Made by a program: the position numbers and the translations under genes. Under the pieces are notes generated by a model, which searched no databases, was not told the DNA's origin, and saw only the letters and a list, made by a program, of their open reading frames with translations. Source: Streptomyces griseus (GTDB lineage: Bacteria; Actinomycetota; Actinomycetes; Nanopelagicales; Nanopelagicaceae). Taken from it: a stretch of DNA of 64,000 nucleotides. The stretch covers positions 35,906 through 99,905 of the forward strand of contig CAMBDL010000004.1 of the NCBI GenBank assembly GCA_945865365.1. Direction: 5' to 3'. Shown piece after piece: positions 1 to 9,594 of this stretch; positions within the stretch are counted from its first letter, which is position 1; every line of letters starts with the position of its first letter.

Positions 1-39
1 TATGTGTAGCCAATGCACCGCAGGCTACGATTCCGATGC

Positions 40-2013
40 TCATACTGGGAAAGCTAGTCGATCTACAAACTTGTCATTAAAATCTGTGCGATCAGAGAGT
101 TCTACGTAGTCAATCTCCTCAAGAAGTGCGTTAGCACCATGTCGCTCTTGGGCAGATAACAAAACCATTTTTGCGCCTTCACCTGCGACGTTACCGGCAG
201 ACATAATGCGCATGACCGAGAGCTTTGGTACTAAGCCAATCTTTATTGCCGATGCAGGGGATAAGTAGGAGCCAAATGAGCCTGCGAGCAGTACCTGTTG
301 AATTTCAGACTCAGCAACACCAAACTCTTCAAGTAGTAAGGCCCAGCCTGTAGCAATAGCAGCTTTAGCAAATTGAAGTTCACGGACATCTCGCTGTGTT
401 AAAAAGACACAGTCGCTCAAATCGCCAACTTCCTTACTCCATGTGAGAACAAATACTCTTTCGCCCTCGCGCTCTAATAAGCGATCGGCCAAAGTTGGTG
501 CAACTTGTCGCGCAATCTCATCAGTGACAAAGCGCCCTGAGTGGTCGAGCAAACCAATACCTACAAGTGATGCACAGGCATCTACTAAGCCAGAACCACA
601 GATTCCAACGGCAGGAGCGTCATCAATGGTTCCGATAATTAATTGGCCATCGGTAATCTTGATGGTTTCAATTGCACCAGATGCCGCGCGCACACCACAT
701 TTAATACTCGCAGCCTCAAAAGCAGGACCTGCGGGTGCGGCGGTAGCTAGAATCTTTTCACCATCACCTAAGACGATTTCACAGTTTGTACCCACATCGA
801 TGAATAAGCGCAGGCGCTTGTCGCGATCCATACCTGATGCAAGGGCTCCAGCGATAATGTCTCCACCAACGTATGCACCGAGTGAGGGCAGAATGACTGC
901 TTTAGCTCGTGGGTGAATTTCGATACCAATCTCGGCGGCATTGACATCAGGAAAATCAGCAGAGGACATAATAAAAGGTGCAACACCTAAGGCTTCTGGA
1001 TCGATACCTAATAACAAATGATTCATCGTTGCATTTCCTGCGATTGCGATTTCATACACGTGCAGTGGGTCAATTCCAGCCTCAATACAGACTTCTTGGG
1101 TCAGTTGATTTAAGGTTTCCTGAGCGAGCGAGCTCAGTTTTTCAAGGGCATTGGGATCTAACATAGTTGCACTAATGCGAGTGATTACATCAGCGCCAAA
1201 TGGCTGCTGCTTATTGAGCATTGATTTAACGGCTAAAGGTGTGCCGGTATTGAGATCTAGAAGTGTTGCAACAACCGTAGTTGTTCCTAAGTCATAAGCG
1301 ATTCCATATCGAAATTCTGTGGTGTCTCCGGCTTCAATATCAATGAATTCTTGATCTACAAAGACTGCAGTCACTTTAAAGTTAGCGGCTCGCATAACTC
1401 GTGGAATGTTTCGCATGGCTGCAAGTGAAGCCGTGCCTTCGATATCATCGATAGCATCGAATAAGCGCACGATATCGGTACGTTGATCGTGCAACGTAGG
1501 CTCTTCAAGCTCTACATAGCGCTTTTGAACTGCAGGCCTCAAAATAACTTGGCGACCAACGCCAACGGTTGCAGCTTTTGGACGCGTAGTCAGTGGTGGA
1601 ACATCGATAGAGATATCGGTACTAGTGCGCACCAAACATGCCAGACGCCATCCTTGCTTGATTTCGGTCTCTGTAAAAGCTCTAAAATCTAACTTTGATG
1701 GCTCAACATTGCCATCGGTAATCTTCACTTTACATTTCTTGCATGTTCCATATCCGCCACACGTTGAATCAATTGCAATACCGTTCCATGATGCGGCATC
1801 AAATGCACTCACACCTGTAGGTACTGTAATTGTCTTCTCGGAGGCGACCGAGTTATCTTTTTCTAAAGATCTAAAGGCAAGCTTGACTCGTCCAGTGCCA
1901 TCGTGCTGGGGCACTAGAGACGGATCCAGCTCTTTTTTACTAATAGTTAGTTTCCTTGCGCAGCTTTTGCCGCTTCCATTGCTCGAAAGCGTGTAATCCA
2001 GTTTGATCCCCAT
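40..2013 (-). CDS. RACo-like corrinoid activation protein (N-terminal 2Fe-2S ferredoxin plus ASKHA/DUF4445 domain)
   Basis: Protein shows CGGYGTCKKCKV...C 2Fe-2S motif, then ASKHA motifs (YDLGTTTVVATLLDL, GNATMNHLLLG, DVGTNCEIVLGD, CGSGLVDACA). True start may be downstream of 2013. Confidence 0.85.
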   Translation of the reverse strand: MGIKLDYTLSSNGSGKSCARKLTISKKELDPSLVPQHDGTGRVKLAFRSLEKDNSVASEKTITVPTGVSAFDAASWNGIAIDSTCGGYGTCKKCKVKITDGNVEPSKLDFRAFTETEIKQGWRLACLVRTSTDISIDVPPLTTRPKAATVGVGRQVILRPAVQKRYVELEEPTLHDQRTDIVRLFDAIDDIEGTASLAAMRNIPRVMRAANFKVTAVFVDQEFIDIEAGDTTEFRYGIAYDLGTTTVVATLLDLNTGTPLAVKSMLNKQQPFGADVITRISATMLDPNALEKLSSLAQETLNQLTQEVCIEAGIDPLHVYEIAIAGNATMNHLLLGIDPEALGVAPFIMSSADFPDVNAAEIGIEIHPRAKAVILPSLGAYVGGDIIAGALASGMDRDKRLRLFIDVGTNCEIVLGDGEKILATAAPAGPAFEAASIKCGVRAASGAIETIKITDGQLIIGTIDDAPAVGICGSGLVDACASLVGIGLLDHSGRFVTDEIARQVAPTLADRLLEREGERVFVLTWSKEVGDLSDCVFLTQRDVRELQFAKAAIATGWALLLEEFGVAESEIQQVLLAGSFGSYLSPASAIKIGLVPKLSVMRIMSAGNVAGEGAKMVLLSAQERHGANALLEEIDYVELSDRTDFNDKFVDRLAFPV

Positions 2014-2816
2014 GGATCCAAGCCAAGTAACAAATCTGCGGCACGCACAGATTCAACAATGAGCGGTGTACGTGAATCCATAACCGCACATGTCAAACCA
2101 TGTGACATGGCAGCTGGCAAAAATGCAGCGTTCAGTGCATGTCGATAAGGAAGACCAAAGGAGATATTGGATGCACCCAGAGTCATATTCAGGCCCCATT
2201 TTTCACGGATGAGATAGATAGTTTCAAGCGTTATTTTCACTGCTTCTGGGTCGGCGCCTACTGTCATGGCTAGGGGATCAATTATTAAGTCCTCTAGTGG
2301 AATTCCATGTTTTTCTACAGCACGAACGATTTTCTCAGTGATAATCATTCGTTCGGCAGCCGTTGCCGGAATACCAGTCTCATCGTTAGGCAGTGCAATG
2401 ATGGCAGCCCCATGCTTTTTAATAAGCGGTAAAACCAATTCCATACGATCATCTTCGCCAGTAACACTGTTAACAAGTGCCTTGCCTTGGTATGTCTCAA
2501 GTCCAATTTGTAGCGCTTCAATAATCGAGGAGTCAATACAGATGGGTGTATCGGTGATGCTCTGGATTAAAGTAATTGCCTTGGCTAGCAGCGCTGGCTC
2601 ATCAGTAAGAGGAACGCCCATGTTGACGTCTAGAACATTAGCTCCGCCAGCAATCTGATCAGCTACATCTTTTTCAATTGCAGATAAGTCACCCTCACGA
2701 AGCTGTAGTTGAAACTTTTTGCGTCCCGTTGGGTTAATACGTTCACCAATAATACAAAATGGTTGATCATGACCGATTGTTACGGTCTGACCTGGTGAAG
2801 TGAGAACGGTATGCAT
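1947..2816 (-). CDS. Methyltetrahydrofolate:corrinoid methyltransferase (pterin-binding, DHPS-like fold; MtgA/AcsE-like)
   Basis: FCIIGERINPTGRKKF, DVNMGVPLTDEPALL, CIDSS, NSVTGEDD, IDPLAMTVGAD motifs typical of pterin-binding methyltransferases. Confidence 0.85.
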   Translation of the reverse strand: MHTVLTSPGQTVTIGHDQPFCIIGERINPTGRKKFQLQLREGDLSAIEKDVADQIAGGANVLDVNMGVPLTDEPALLAKAITLIQSITDTPICIDSSIIEALQIGLETYQGKALVNSVTGEDDRMELVLPLIKKHGAAIIALPNDETGIPATAAERMIITEKIVRAVEKHGIPLEDLIIDPLAMTVGADPEAVKITLETIYLIREKWGLNMTLGASNISFGLPYRHALNAAFLPAAMSHGLTCAVMDSRTPLIVESVRAADLLLGLDPWGSNWITRFRAMEAAKAAQGN

Positions 2817-2820
2817 TGTG

Positions 2821-3723
2821 TTACCCCTGTCGTTTCGGTGTACGGCCTAAGTCATTCATAAAAAGATCGAGCGTTTCATCATGTCTAAAATCAGTTATGT
2901 GTAGGCCTCGCACACCAGGAAGTGTTAAGGCATGCTGTGCGAGCTCCAGAGTTAAGTTGTAAACCTCTTGAGCGGGATCACTTGCACTGCTTGCTCGCGC
3001 TAATACGTCAGCAGGAACGTCGATACCGGGGACCTTGTCATTCATGAAGGCCAAACCTTTAGCACCTTTCATTAAAACGATGGTCGGTATAAGTTTTAAA
3101 TCAGGAGCAACTTCTGCAACGCCTTTGCAGAATGCTTCAAGGCGATCAGGGTGATAACAGATTTGTAGTTGTAGGAAACTTGCACCTGCGCGGTGCTTCT
3201 TTAGAGCCCGTTGAATTCGATAATCAAATGGGGGAGCGGCAGCATTTTCAACTGCACCGATATAAAAATCTGGAGCTGGGTTAATTTTTCGGCCCGATAA
3301 GTAGGTGCCTGTGGCCATAATTCGCGCCATATTGATGGCTTGGGCACTATCAACGTCAAAGACTCGACGTGCCTCTGGTTCATCTCCAGCCGTTACATCG
3401 TCTCCAGTTAATAACGAGAGGTTAGTAATTCCATGTAAAGATGCACCGATCATGTCGGCTTGAATAGCTATACGATTTTTGTCGCGGCAGACTATTTGCA
3501 TAATGGGCTCTAAGCCATGCATCTTCATCGCAATTGCAGTCGTTGTATTAGATGTATGGGCATGTGCTGCAGGGTTATCGGTTGCATTAACGGCATCAAA
3601 CCAAGGCGCTAAACGTGCGGCATTTTTAATCACGGAATCCATACCACCACCATCGATAGATGGAAATTCAGCGGTAAAAACAAGTTCAGAAGTATTCTCT
3701 AATTTTTCACGCAAGTTAGACAT
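2821..3723 (-). CDS. metF: 5,10-methylenetetrahydrofolate reductase
   Basis: MetF-like TIM barrel: FTAEFPS..., NATDNPAAHAHTSN, QIVCRDKNRIAIQADMIGA, NLSLLTGDD. Confidence 0.85.
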   Translation of the reverse strand: MSNLREKLENTSELVFTAEFPSIDGGGMDSVIKNAARLAPWFDAVNATDNPAAHAHTSNTTTAIAMKMHGLEPIMQIVCRDKNRIAIQADMIGASLHGITNLSLLTGDDVTAGDEPEARRVFDVDSAQAINMARIMATGTYLSGRKINPAPDFYIGAVENAAAPPFDYRIQRALKKHRAGASFLQLQICYHPDRLEAFCKGVAEVAPDLKLIPTIVLMKGAKGLAFMNDKVPGIDVPADVLARASSASDPAQEVYNLTLELAQHALTLPGVRGLHITDFRHDETLDLFMNDLGRTPKRQG

Positions 3724-4097
3724 CAGTGCTCACCAACTGACCAGCCAGCAGGAACCTGCTGATCGCGTTTTGTCACTAAATTGATCCAGGAAGATGTTCC
3801 CTGTAGTTGCATATCTACTGGTGGGCGCAGTTCGTTGTAGTGCTCTTTCCAAACTTTTGGCAACGGTAAAGAAACCGTTCGATCATATGCCTTAACCCAG
3901 ATGCATTGCATCTCAGGATTTACTTCACAATTTCCATTTTCACGAACTCCACCACAAGGTCCGTTTCGCAGCGTCTTGGGACATGTCATGGGACATGTCA
4001 TTCCTGTTGAATGCAGAACACACTGCCCGCACATGCGACAGTCCCATACAGGCTTCTTTACTGCATGCTCGACAAAGGGTAGAAGTTTCTTTAGCAT
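3723..4097 (-). CDS. MetV-like methylene-THF reductase C-terminal zinc-binding protein
   Basis: Cys-rich CRMCGQCVLHSTGMTCPMTCPKTLRNGPCGGVRENGNCEVNPEMQCIW, adjacent to metF (MetVF arrangement). Confidence 0.8.
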   Translation of the reverse strand: MLKKLLPFVEHAVKKPVWDCRMCGQCVLHSTGMTCPMTCPKTLRNGPCGGVRENGNCEVNPEMQCIWVKAYDRTVSLPLPKVWKEHYNELRPPVDMQLQGTSSWINLVTKRDQQVPAGWSVGEH

Positions 4098-4105
4098 GAT
4101 GGAGC

Positions 4106-4771
4106 TTACGCAGAGACCGATGCTCGTTTTTTAGATATTAAATCTTTAGCAATACGCACTGCGGTAGATGCATCGGCGGCAAAGCCATCGGCGCCTACAA
4201 CATCGGCATACTCCTGTGTTACAGGTGCCCCGCCCACCATGATGATTACTTGATCGCGAAGTCCAGCCTTAGTAATTTCATGGATATTAACTTTAAACAT
4301 CGGCATCGTTGTTGTTAAAAATGCTGACATACCCACGATATCTGGCTTATGTTCAATAATTGCAGCCACAAACTTCTCTGGAGCAACTTGAACACCAAGA
4401 TCAATCACCTCAAAACCTGCGCCTTCGAGCATGATATTAACGAGATTTTTGCCGATATCGTGAACATCGCCTTTTACTGTACCCATTAAGTAAGTTCCAA
4501 CAGTCTCAGCGCCAGTCTCAGCAAGTAATGGTCGCAAAACATTGAGCGCACCCGACATCGCTTTACCCGAGATGAGCATCTCTGGTACAAAGAAATCTCC
4601 GCGCTCAAAACGTGCGCCAACTTCTTCAAGAGCTGGGATTAAAGCATCAAAGAGGATCGCGCTAGGTGTCATGCCATCGGCAATGCCCTGATTAGTTAAC
4701 TCTAGTACGGCTGGAGCATTTCCAACTAAGGTCTCGTCAAAGAGCGCCTTGAGGATGTCGTCATGAGTCAT
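4106..4771 (-). CDS. Corrinoid (B12-binding) methyl-carrier protein, MtgC/MttC-like
   Basis: GDVHDIGKNLVNIMLEGAGFEVIDLG is the DxHxxG cobalamin-binding motif; helical cap domain N-terminal. Confidence 0.93.
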   Translation of the reverse strand: MTHDDILKALFDETLVGNAPAVLELTNQGIADGMTPSAILFDALIPALEEVGARFERGDFFVPEMLISGKAMSGALNVLRPLLAETGAETVGTYLMGTVKGDVHDIGKNLVNIMLEGAGFEVIDLGVQVAPEKFVAAIIEHKPDIVGMSAFLTTTMPMFKVNIHEITKAGLRDQVIIMVGGAPVTQEYADVVGADGFAADASTAVRIAKDLISKKRASVSA

Positions 4772-5529
4772 GCTGCACCTATCTTTCCTTCATTATTTGA
4801 CTGGAGCGTGTGGATCTCTTCGATGATTAGGTCACCGATCTTTGCTAAATCTTTTTGGGTCAATCGAGGTGACGGACCAGAGATTGAAATTGCTCCAACA
4901 ACGCGACCGTCATTCTCGCGAATAGGTGCCGCTACAGCAACTAAACCATCCTCTAGTTCATCAATAATTATTGCGTAGCCTTTTTTGCGAACACCTTCGA
5001 GTTCAACAAGTAAACGAGGTCTGGATGTAATTGTCTTAGAAGCTAGTTTTTCAAGTCGACCCATAGGTATTGTTGCAACACCGTAAGCCAACAGTATTTT
5101 ACCAAGAGCAGATGCATGGAATGGAATTCGCTTTCCTACCCAATTTGTTGCACCCAATAAGTAATGTCCATCGACTTGATCAACGAGCTTCATCTCACCA
5201 TTACTCGATACTGCCAGGTTTGCCGTTTCACCAGTAGTGTGAGCCAACTTTTCCAAAACTGTGTGCATACGTGCAACTAATACAGAGTCATGATTTTGCG
5301 AACGTGCAAAGGTTGATAAAACATCACCAGCAATATATGCACCATTGCGATCTCGGCGGATTAATCCTTGACGTTCAAGGGCGCTTAACATGCGCGATGT
5401 AGTGCTCTTGGGAATCTCATGCGAACGTGAGAGCTCTGATAAAAGTGGCGGAGTCGAACACTCCAAAATATGAATAAGAAGTGCGCTGGCGCGATCAATC
5501 GCCTGCGTGCCAGTAACTAACTCGCTCAT
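4768..5529 (-). CDS. IclR-family transcriptional regulator
   Basis: N-terminal HTH plus IclR effector domain (HASALGKILLA, AVAAPIREND..VVGAISISGP). Start placed at MSELVTGTQ (5529) inside the longer ORF. Confidence 0.9.
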   Translation of the reverse strand: MSELVTGTQAIDRASALLIHILECSTPPLLSELSRSHEIPKSTTSRMLSALERQGLIRRDRNGAYIAGDVLSTFARSQNHDSVLVARMHTVLEKLAHTTGETANLAVSSNGEMKLVDQVDGHYLLGATNWVGKRIPFHASALGKILLAYGVATIPMGRLEKLASKTITSRPRLLVELEGVRKKGYAIIIDELEDGLVAVAAPIRENDGRVVGAISISGPSPRLTQKDLAKIGDLIIEEIHTLQSNNEGKIGAA

Positions 5530-5548
5530 CACCGACGCCTTCCTGAGT

Positions 5549-5565
5549 GTTCCATAATATGGAAC
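5549..5565. promoter_or_regulatory. Candidate IclR operator: palindrome GTTCCATA-A-TATGGAAC, plus half-site GTTCCA at 5570-5575
   Basis: Perfect 8-bp inverted repeat around one base, in the divergent intergenic region between the iclR-type gene and the MttB-superfamily gene. Confidence 0.6.
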
Positions 5566-5631
5566 CACTGTTCCACTATCTAAGGGTATTCTCGTAGGTG
5601 TCCAAAGGTCAATAGGCGCAAGGAGTGTCAC

Positions 5632-7068
5632 ATGTTTGAAAATCGGATGCCTCGTTATGAAATCCTCAGTGAAGAGTCGATGGCAACACTGACACTTGGG
5701 TGGCGTCGAATCGTCTCTGAGATCGGCATTGAGTTCATGAGTCCTTGGGCCATCGATGTACTACGTGATGCTGGGCAGACGGTAGAAGGCGACAACGTCA
5801 AGTTTGATCCAGATTGGATCCTTAAGCAGGTAGCTCTTGCCCCTAGTGAGTTTAATCTTCGCGCACGAAATCCTAAGAACAATGTTCATATTGGTGGTAA
5901 TTCAATGGTCTTTGGTGGCGTCTATGGTCCACCCTTTGTTCGCGAAGGTGATGTTCGCCGCGATGCCACATTTAAGGATTATGAAAACTTTTGTAAGCTA
6001 GCTCAGTCTTATGACGCTCTCGATAGCGTTGGTGGAGTCGTCTGTGAACCAAATGATTTATCTCTAGATTCTCGACATTTAGATATGGCATATGCCGCGG
6101 CTACCCTGACCGATAAGTTCTTTATGGGCAACGTTGTAACTGCTGAAAATGCTAAAGATGTCATCAAGATGTCTGAAATTATTTTCGGCGGCCGTGCAGC
6201 GATTGAAGAAACACCAGCGCTCATCTCGCTTATCAACTGCAACTCTCCTTTACGCTGGGATGATCGCATGCTTGATTCTCTTCGCGAATATGTTTTGGCG
6301 GGGCAACCAGTTGTAGTCACACCATTCTTACTCATGGGAGCAATGAGCCCAGTAACCATTCCCGCAACTCTCGCACAACAAATCGCTGAAGCCTTAACTG
6401 GAATTGCGCTGGCACAAACACTCAACCCAGGATGCCCAATTGTATTTGGATCATTTCTATCCAATATCGATATGCAATCTGGTTCACCACAGTTCGGTAC
6501 ACCTGAATCAGGGATTGGCCTGTTGTGTACTGGTCAAATTGCGCGCAGTTTTAACCTGCCATTTCGTGGCGGTGGTGGTTTAAACTCATCACAAACCGTT
6601 GATGCACAGTCTGCTTACCAGACGATGATGACCATGATGCCAACATTTTTATCTGGCACTAACTGGGTCATGCACACTGCCGGTTGGTTAGAGGGCGGCC
6701 TGGTTTCCTGTTATGAAAAATTTATTCTCGATATCGAAATCCTGCAGTCGCTGATGACAGAGTTCACGCCCCTTGAATTCAACGTCGAATCTCTAGCCTT
6801 TGATGCCCACCTAGAAGTTGGCCATGGCGGTCACTTCTTAGGCGCAGCCCACACTATGGAGCGCTTCCGTGACTGTTTCTATCGGCCATTCCTGACAAAT
6901 AGTGATAACTACGAGCGTTGGATGCGCTTAGGAGCACGAGATACAAAGGATCGCGCAGCCGAGATTTATAAGAAGAAGTTAGAGGATTACGTAGCCCCTG
7001 AAATCGATGCATCGATGCTAAAAGAGCTCGATGAGTTTGTGGCAATGCGCAAAAGCCAACTAGATTAA
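5632..7068 (+). CDS. MttB/MtgB-superfamily methyltransferase (trimethylamine methyltransferase family, non-pyrrolysine); probable glycine betaine:corrinoid methyltransferase
   Basis: COG5598-like features (VYGPPFVREGDVRRDATFKDYENFCKL, PVTIPATLAQQIAEALTGIALAQ, GHGGHFLGAAHTMERFRDCFYRP); one uninterrupted 478-aa ORF. Confidence 0.87.
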   Translation: MFENRMPRYEILSEESMATLTLGWRRIVSEIGIEFMSPWAIDVLRDAGQTVEGDNVKFDPDWILKQVALAPSEFNLRARNPKNNVHIGGNSMVFGGVYGPPFVREGDVRRDATFKDYENFCKLAQSYDALDSVGGVVCEPNDLSLDSRHLDMAYAAATLTDKFFMGNVVTAENAKDVIKMSEIIFGGRAAIEETPALISLINCNSPLRWDDRMLDSLREYVLAGQPVVVTPFLLMGAMSPVTIPATLAQQIAEALTGIALAQTLNPGCPIVFGSFLSNIDMQSGSPQFGTPESGIGLLCTGQIARSFNLPFRGGGGLNSSQTVDAQSAYQTMMTMMPTFLSGTNWVMHTAGWLEGGLVSCYEKFILDIEILQSLMTEFTPLEFNVESLAFDAHLEVGHGGHFLGAAHTMERFRDCFYRPFLTNSDNYERWMRLGARDTKDRAAEIYKKKLEDYVAPEIDASMLKELDEFVAMRKSQLD

Positions 7069-7075
7069 AACCACT

Positions 7076-8554
7076 ATGGTCGCAACGCTATTTATCAACG
7101 GTCTCTGGAAGCAGGCAGCAGATGGTGGCGCTCACGATGTTCATAGTCCTCACGACCAACGTGTTGTGGCTACGGTATCACAAGCGACCAACACCGATGT
7201 TTTAGATGCAATCGCTGCTGCACGTGCATCATTTGATAGTGGTGTTTTTACTTCGTGGACATTTAAAGAGCGTAGCGCACTTGTTGCAAAGATTGCCGAC
7301 TTGCTTGAGCGCGATGCCGATTTAGTTGCACGCAAAGAAAGCGATGATACGGGCAAGCGATTTATAGAGGCCCAGTACGACATTGCCGATGTCATTGCAA
7401 CTTTTAGACATTTTGCAGCCCTTGGTACCAAAGAGCATGACCGAAGCGTTGACGTTGGTTTAGCCCATGTAACAAGTCGAATCGTGCATGAGCCATTAGG
7501 CGTTGCATCATTGATTGGACCTTGGAACTATCCCTTGCTCCAAATTGCATGGAAAGTCGCCCCAGCCTTAGTTGCAGGATGTTCTTTTATAGTTAAGCCC
7601 AGTGAACTAACGCCGCAGAGCGCAGTTGCATTAATGAAAATAATTGAAGAGGCCGGTACACCCAATGGTGTAGCTAATTTAATTCTTGGCCCAGGCTCTG
7701 TGGTAGGTACTCCGTTGATTAATGATCCTCGCGTTGACCTTGTCTCATTTACAGGTGGATTAACTACGGGGCAGACCATCATGACTGCGGCCGCTAAAAC
7801 AATTAAAAAGTTAGCCCTTGAACTCGGCGGCAAAAATCCACACATCATCTTTGCCGATGCCGATATTGATGCAGCAATCGATAACGCTGTTACTGCAGCA
7901 TTCCTACACTCAGGCCAAGTGTGTTCTGCCGGAACTCGCTTGCTTGTAGAGCGCTCGATTCACGATCGCGTAGTTACTGAAATTGTTCGACGCGCAGCTC
8001 AGATTCGCCTTGGCGGCCCTGATGATTTAACGGCTGAAACTGGCCCACTTATTAGTCAAAGCCATCTGCGCAGCGTTACCGAGTACGTTGAGAAAGGTAT
8101 CGCCGAAGGTGCAACGCTCTTAGTCGGTGGAAAACGTAGCGACTTACCTGAACATGCCAATGGTTGGTATTTTGTTCCGACCGTTTTAGATAACTGCCAC
8201 ACCCAGATGAGTTGCGTACAGGATGAGTCTTTCGGCCCCGTCATGACGGTCGAGGTTTTTGATACTGAAGCCGAAGCAATTGCGCTAGGCAATGACACAG
8301 TATTTGGTTTATCAGGGGGTCTCTGGAGTAGCGATAGCGCTAAAGCGGCTCGCGTTGCTAGCGCCCTTCGCCATGGCACGATCTGGGTTAATGACTTTGG
8401 CCCATATCGCCCGCAGGCTGAATGGGGCGGATACAAGCAATCTGGCATTGGCCGCGAATTAGGCGAGCATGGCTTGGGTGAGTACCTTGAAATCAAACAC
8501 ATTTGGACTAACAATTCACCTAGTCGATCTGGATGGTTTTCAGATCCCACATAA
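7076..8554 (+). CDS. betB: Betaine aldehyde dehydrogenase / NAD(P)-dependent aldehyde dehydrogenase
   Basis: ALDH motifs: [20 protein letters not shown] and catalytic [11 protein letters not shown]; betaine locus context. Confidence 0.88.
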   Translation: MVATLFINGLWKQAADGGAHDVHSPHDQRVVATVSQATNTDVLDAIAAARASFDSGVFTSWTFKERSALVAKIADLLERDADLVARKESDDTGKRFIEAQYDIADVIATFRHFAALGTKEHDRSVDVGLAHVTSRIVHEPLGVASLIGPWNYPLLQIAWKVAPALVAGCSFIVKPSELTPQSAVALMKIIEEAGTPNGVANLILGPGSVVGTPLINDPRVDLVSFTGGLTTGQTIMTAAAKTIKKLALELGGKNPHIIFADADIDAAIDNAVTAAFLHSGQVCSAGTRLLVERSIHDRVVTEIVRRAAQIRLGGPDDLTAETGPLISQSHLRSVTEYVEKGIAEGATLLVGGKRSDLPEHANGWYFVPTVLDNCHTQMSCVQDESFGPVMTVEVFDTEAEAIALGNDTVFGLSGGLWSSDSAKAARVASALRHGTIWVNDFGPYRPQAEWGGYKQSGIGRELGEHGLGEYLEIKHIWTNNSPSRSGWFSDPT

Positions 8555-8565
8555 GGGGAGAGTCA

Positions 8566-9594
8566 ATGAGTTCTGAAGCGCCGATGATCTCTGTGAAGAA
8601 TCTTTGGAAAGTCTTTGGTTCAAACTCGCAAAAAGTAATAGGTACACCACTAGCCGACTTAACTCGCGCCGAACTACGTGCCCAGACTGGCAACACCATT
8701 GCAGTGCGCGATGTTTCATTTGATGTAGCCCCTGGCGAAGTCTTTGTTGTCATGGGTCTGTCTGGTTCAGGTAAATCAACGCTAGTCCGATGCATGACCC
8801 GGTTGATAGAGCCTACGGCAGGATCCTTAACTTTCGAGGGTGAAGATATTTTACAAGTCGATAATGCTCGTTTACGTGAGCTTCGAAAGACACGATTCTC
8901 AATGGTGTTTCAACACTTTGGTTTATTGCCTCACCGAAATGTCATAGACAACATTGCCTACTCTTTAGAAATTAATGGAGTTAAAAAGACCGAACGTCAT
9001 GCGCGCGCTAATGAAGTGATTGAACTCGTTGGCTTGCAAGGATATTCACATGCCTATCCTGAGCAACTATCTGGTGGAATGCAGCAGCGCGTGGGCTTGG
9101 CGAGAGCACTTGCAGTAGATCCACAAGTACTATTTCTAGATGAGCCCTTTAGTGCGCTAGATCCACTTATCCGTCGCGATATGCAGCAAGAGGTTATTCG
9201 ACTGCATCACGAACTTGGTAAGACTATGGTTTTCATTACGCATGATCTCTCTGAAGCGGTAAAAGTGGGCGATCGAATTGCAATTATGCGAGATGGTGCA
9301 ATTGTTCAGATTGGAACTCCTGAGGATTTAGTTGCGCACCCTGCCGATGATTATGTGGCAAATTTCGTTCGAGATATTGCTAAGTCACACGTTCTCACAC
9401 TTCGCTACCTTGCAAGGCCAGCTAAGCCAGGAGAAGACACAAGCGGCCCCGAACTTTCGGCCGACATGATTATTAGGGATGCATGCAGTTTGATTCTTGA
9501 TGAGCAACGTCCAATACGGGTCAGCGATAAAGGAAAAGCATTAGGAGTCGTTTCAAGTGATGATGTTTTGCGAATCATCTCTGGGGTCGCTTAA
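8566..9594 (+). CDS. proV: Glycine betaine/proline ABC transporter ATP-binding protein
   Basis: Walker [10 protein letters not shown], signature [16 protein letters not shown], Walker [15 protein letters not shown]-terminal CBS-like tail. Start at MSSEAPM after a purine-rich RBS. Confidence 0.92.
   Translation: MSSEAPMISVKNLWKVFGSNSQKVIGTPLADLTRAELRAQTGNTIAVRDVSFDVAPGEVFVVMGLSGSGKSTLVRCMTRLIEPTAGSLTFEGEDILQVDNARLRELRKTRFSMVFQHFGLLPHRNVIDNIAYSLEINGVKKTERHARANEVIELVGLQGYSHAYPEQLSGGMQQRVGLARALAVDPQVLFLDEPFSALDPLIRRDMQQEVIRLHHELGKTMVFITHDLSEAVKVGDRIAIMRDGAIVQIGTPEDLVAHPADDYVANFVRDIAKSHVLTLRYLARPAKPGEDTSGPELSADMIIRDACSLILDEQRPIRVSDKGKALGVVSSDDVLRIISGVA

Noticed and set aside
443-916. 157-aa plus-strand ORF
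   Set aside because: Antisense to the conserved ASKHA region of the RACo-like gene; Ser/Pro/Arg-rich shadow translation.
5632-7068. Pyrrolysine readthrough in the MttB-family gene
   Set aside because: The 478-aa ORF has no internal TAG; this is the non-Pyl branch.
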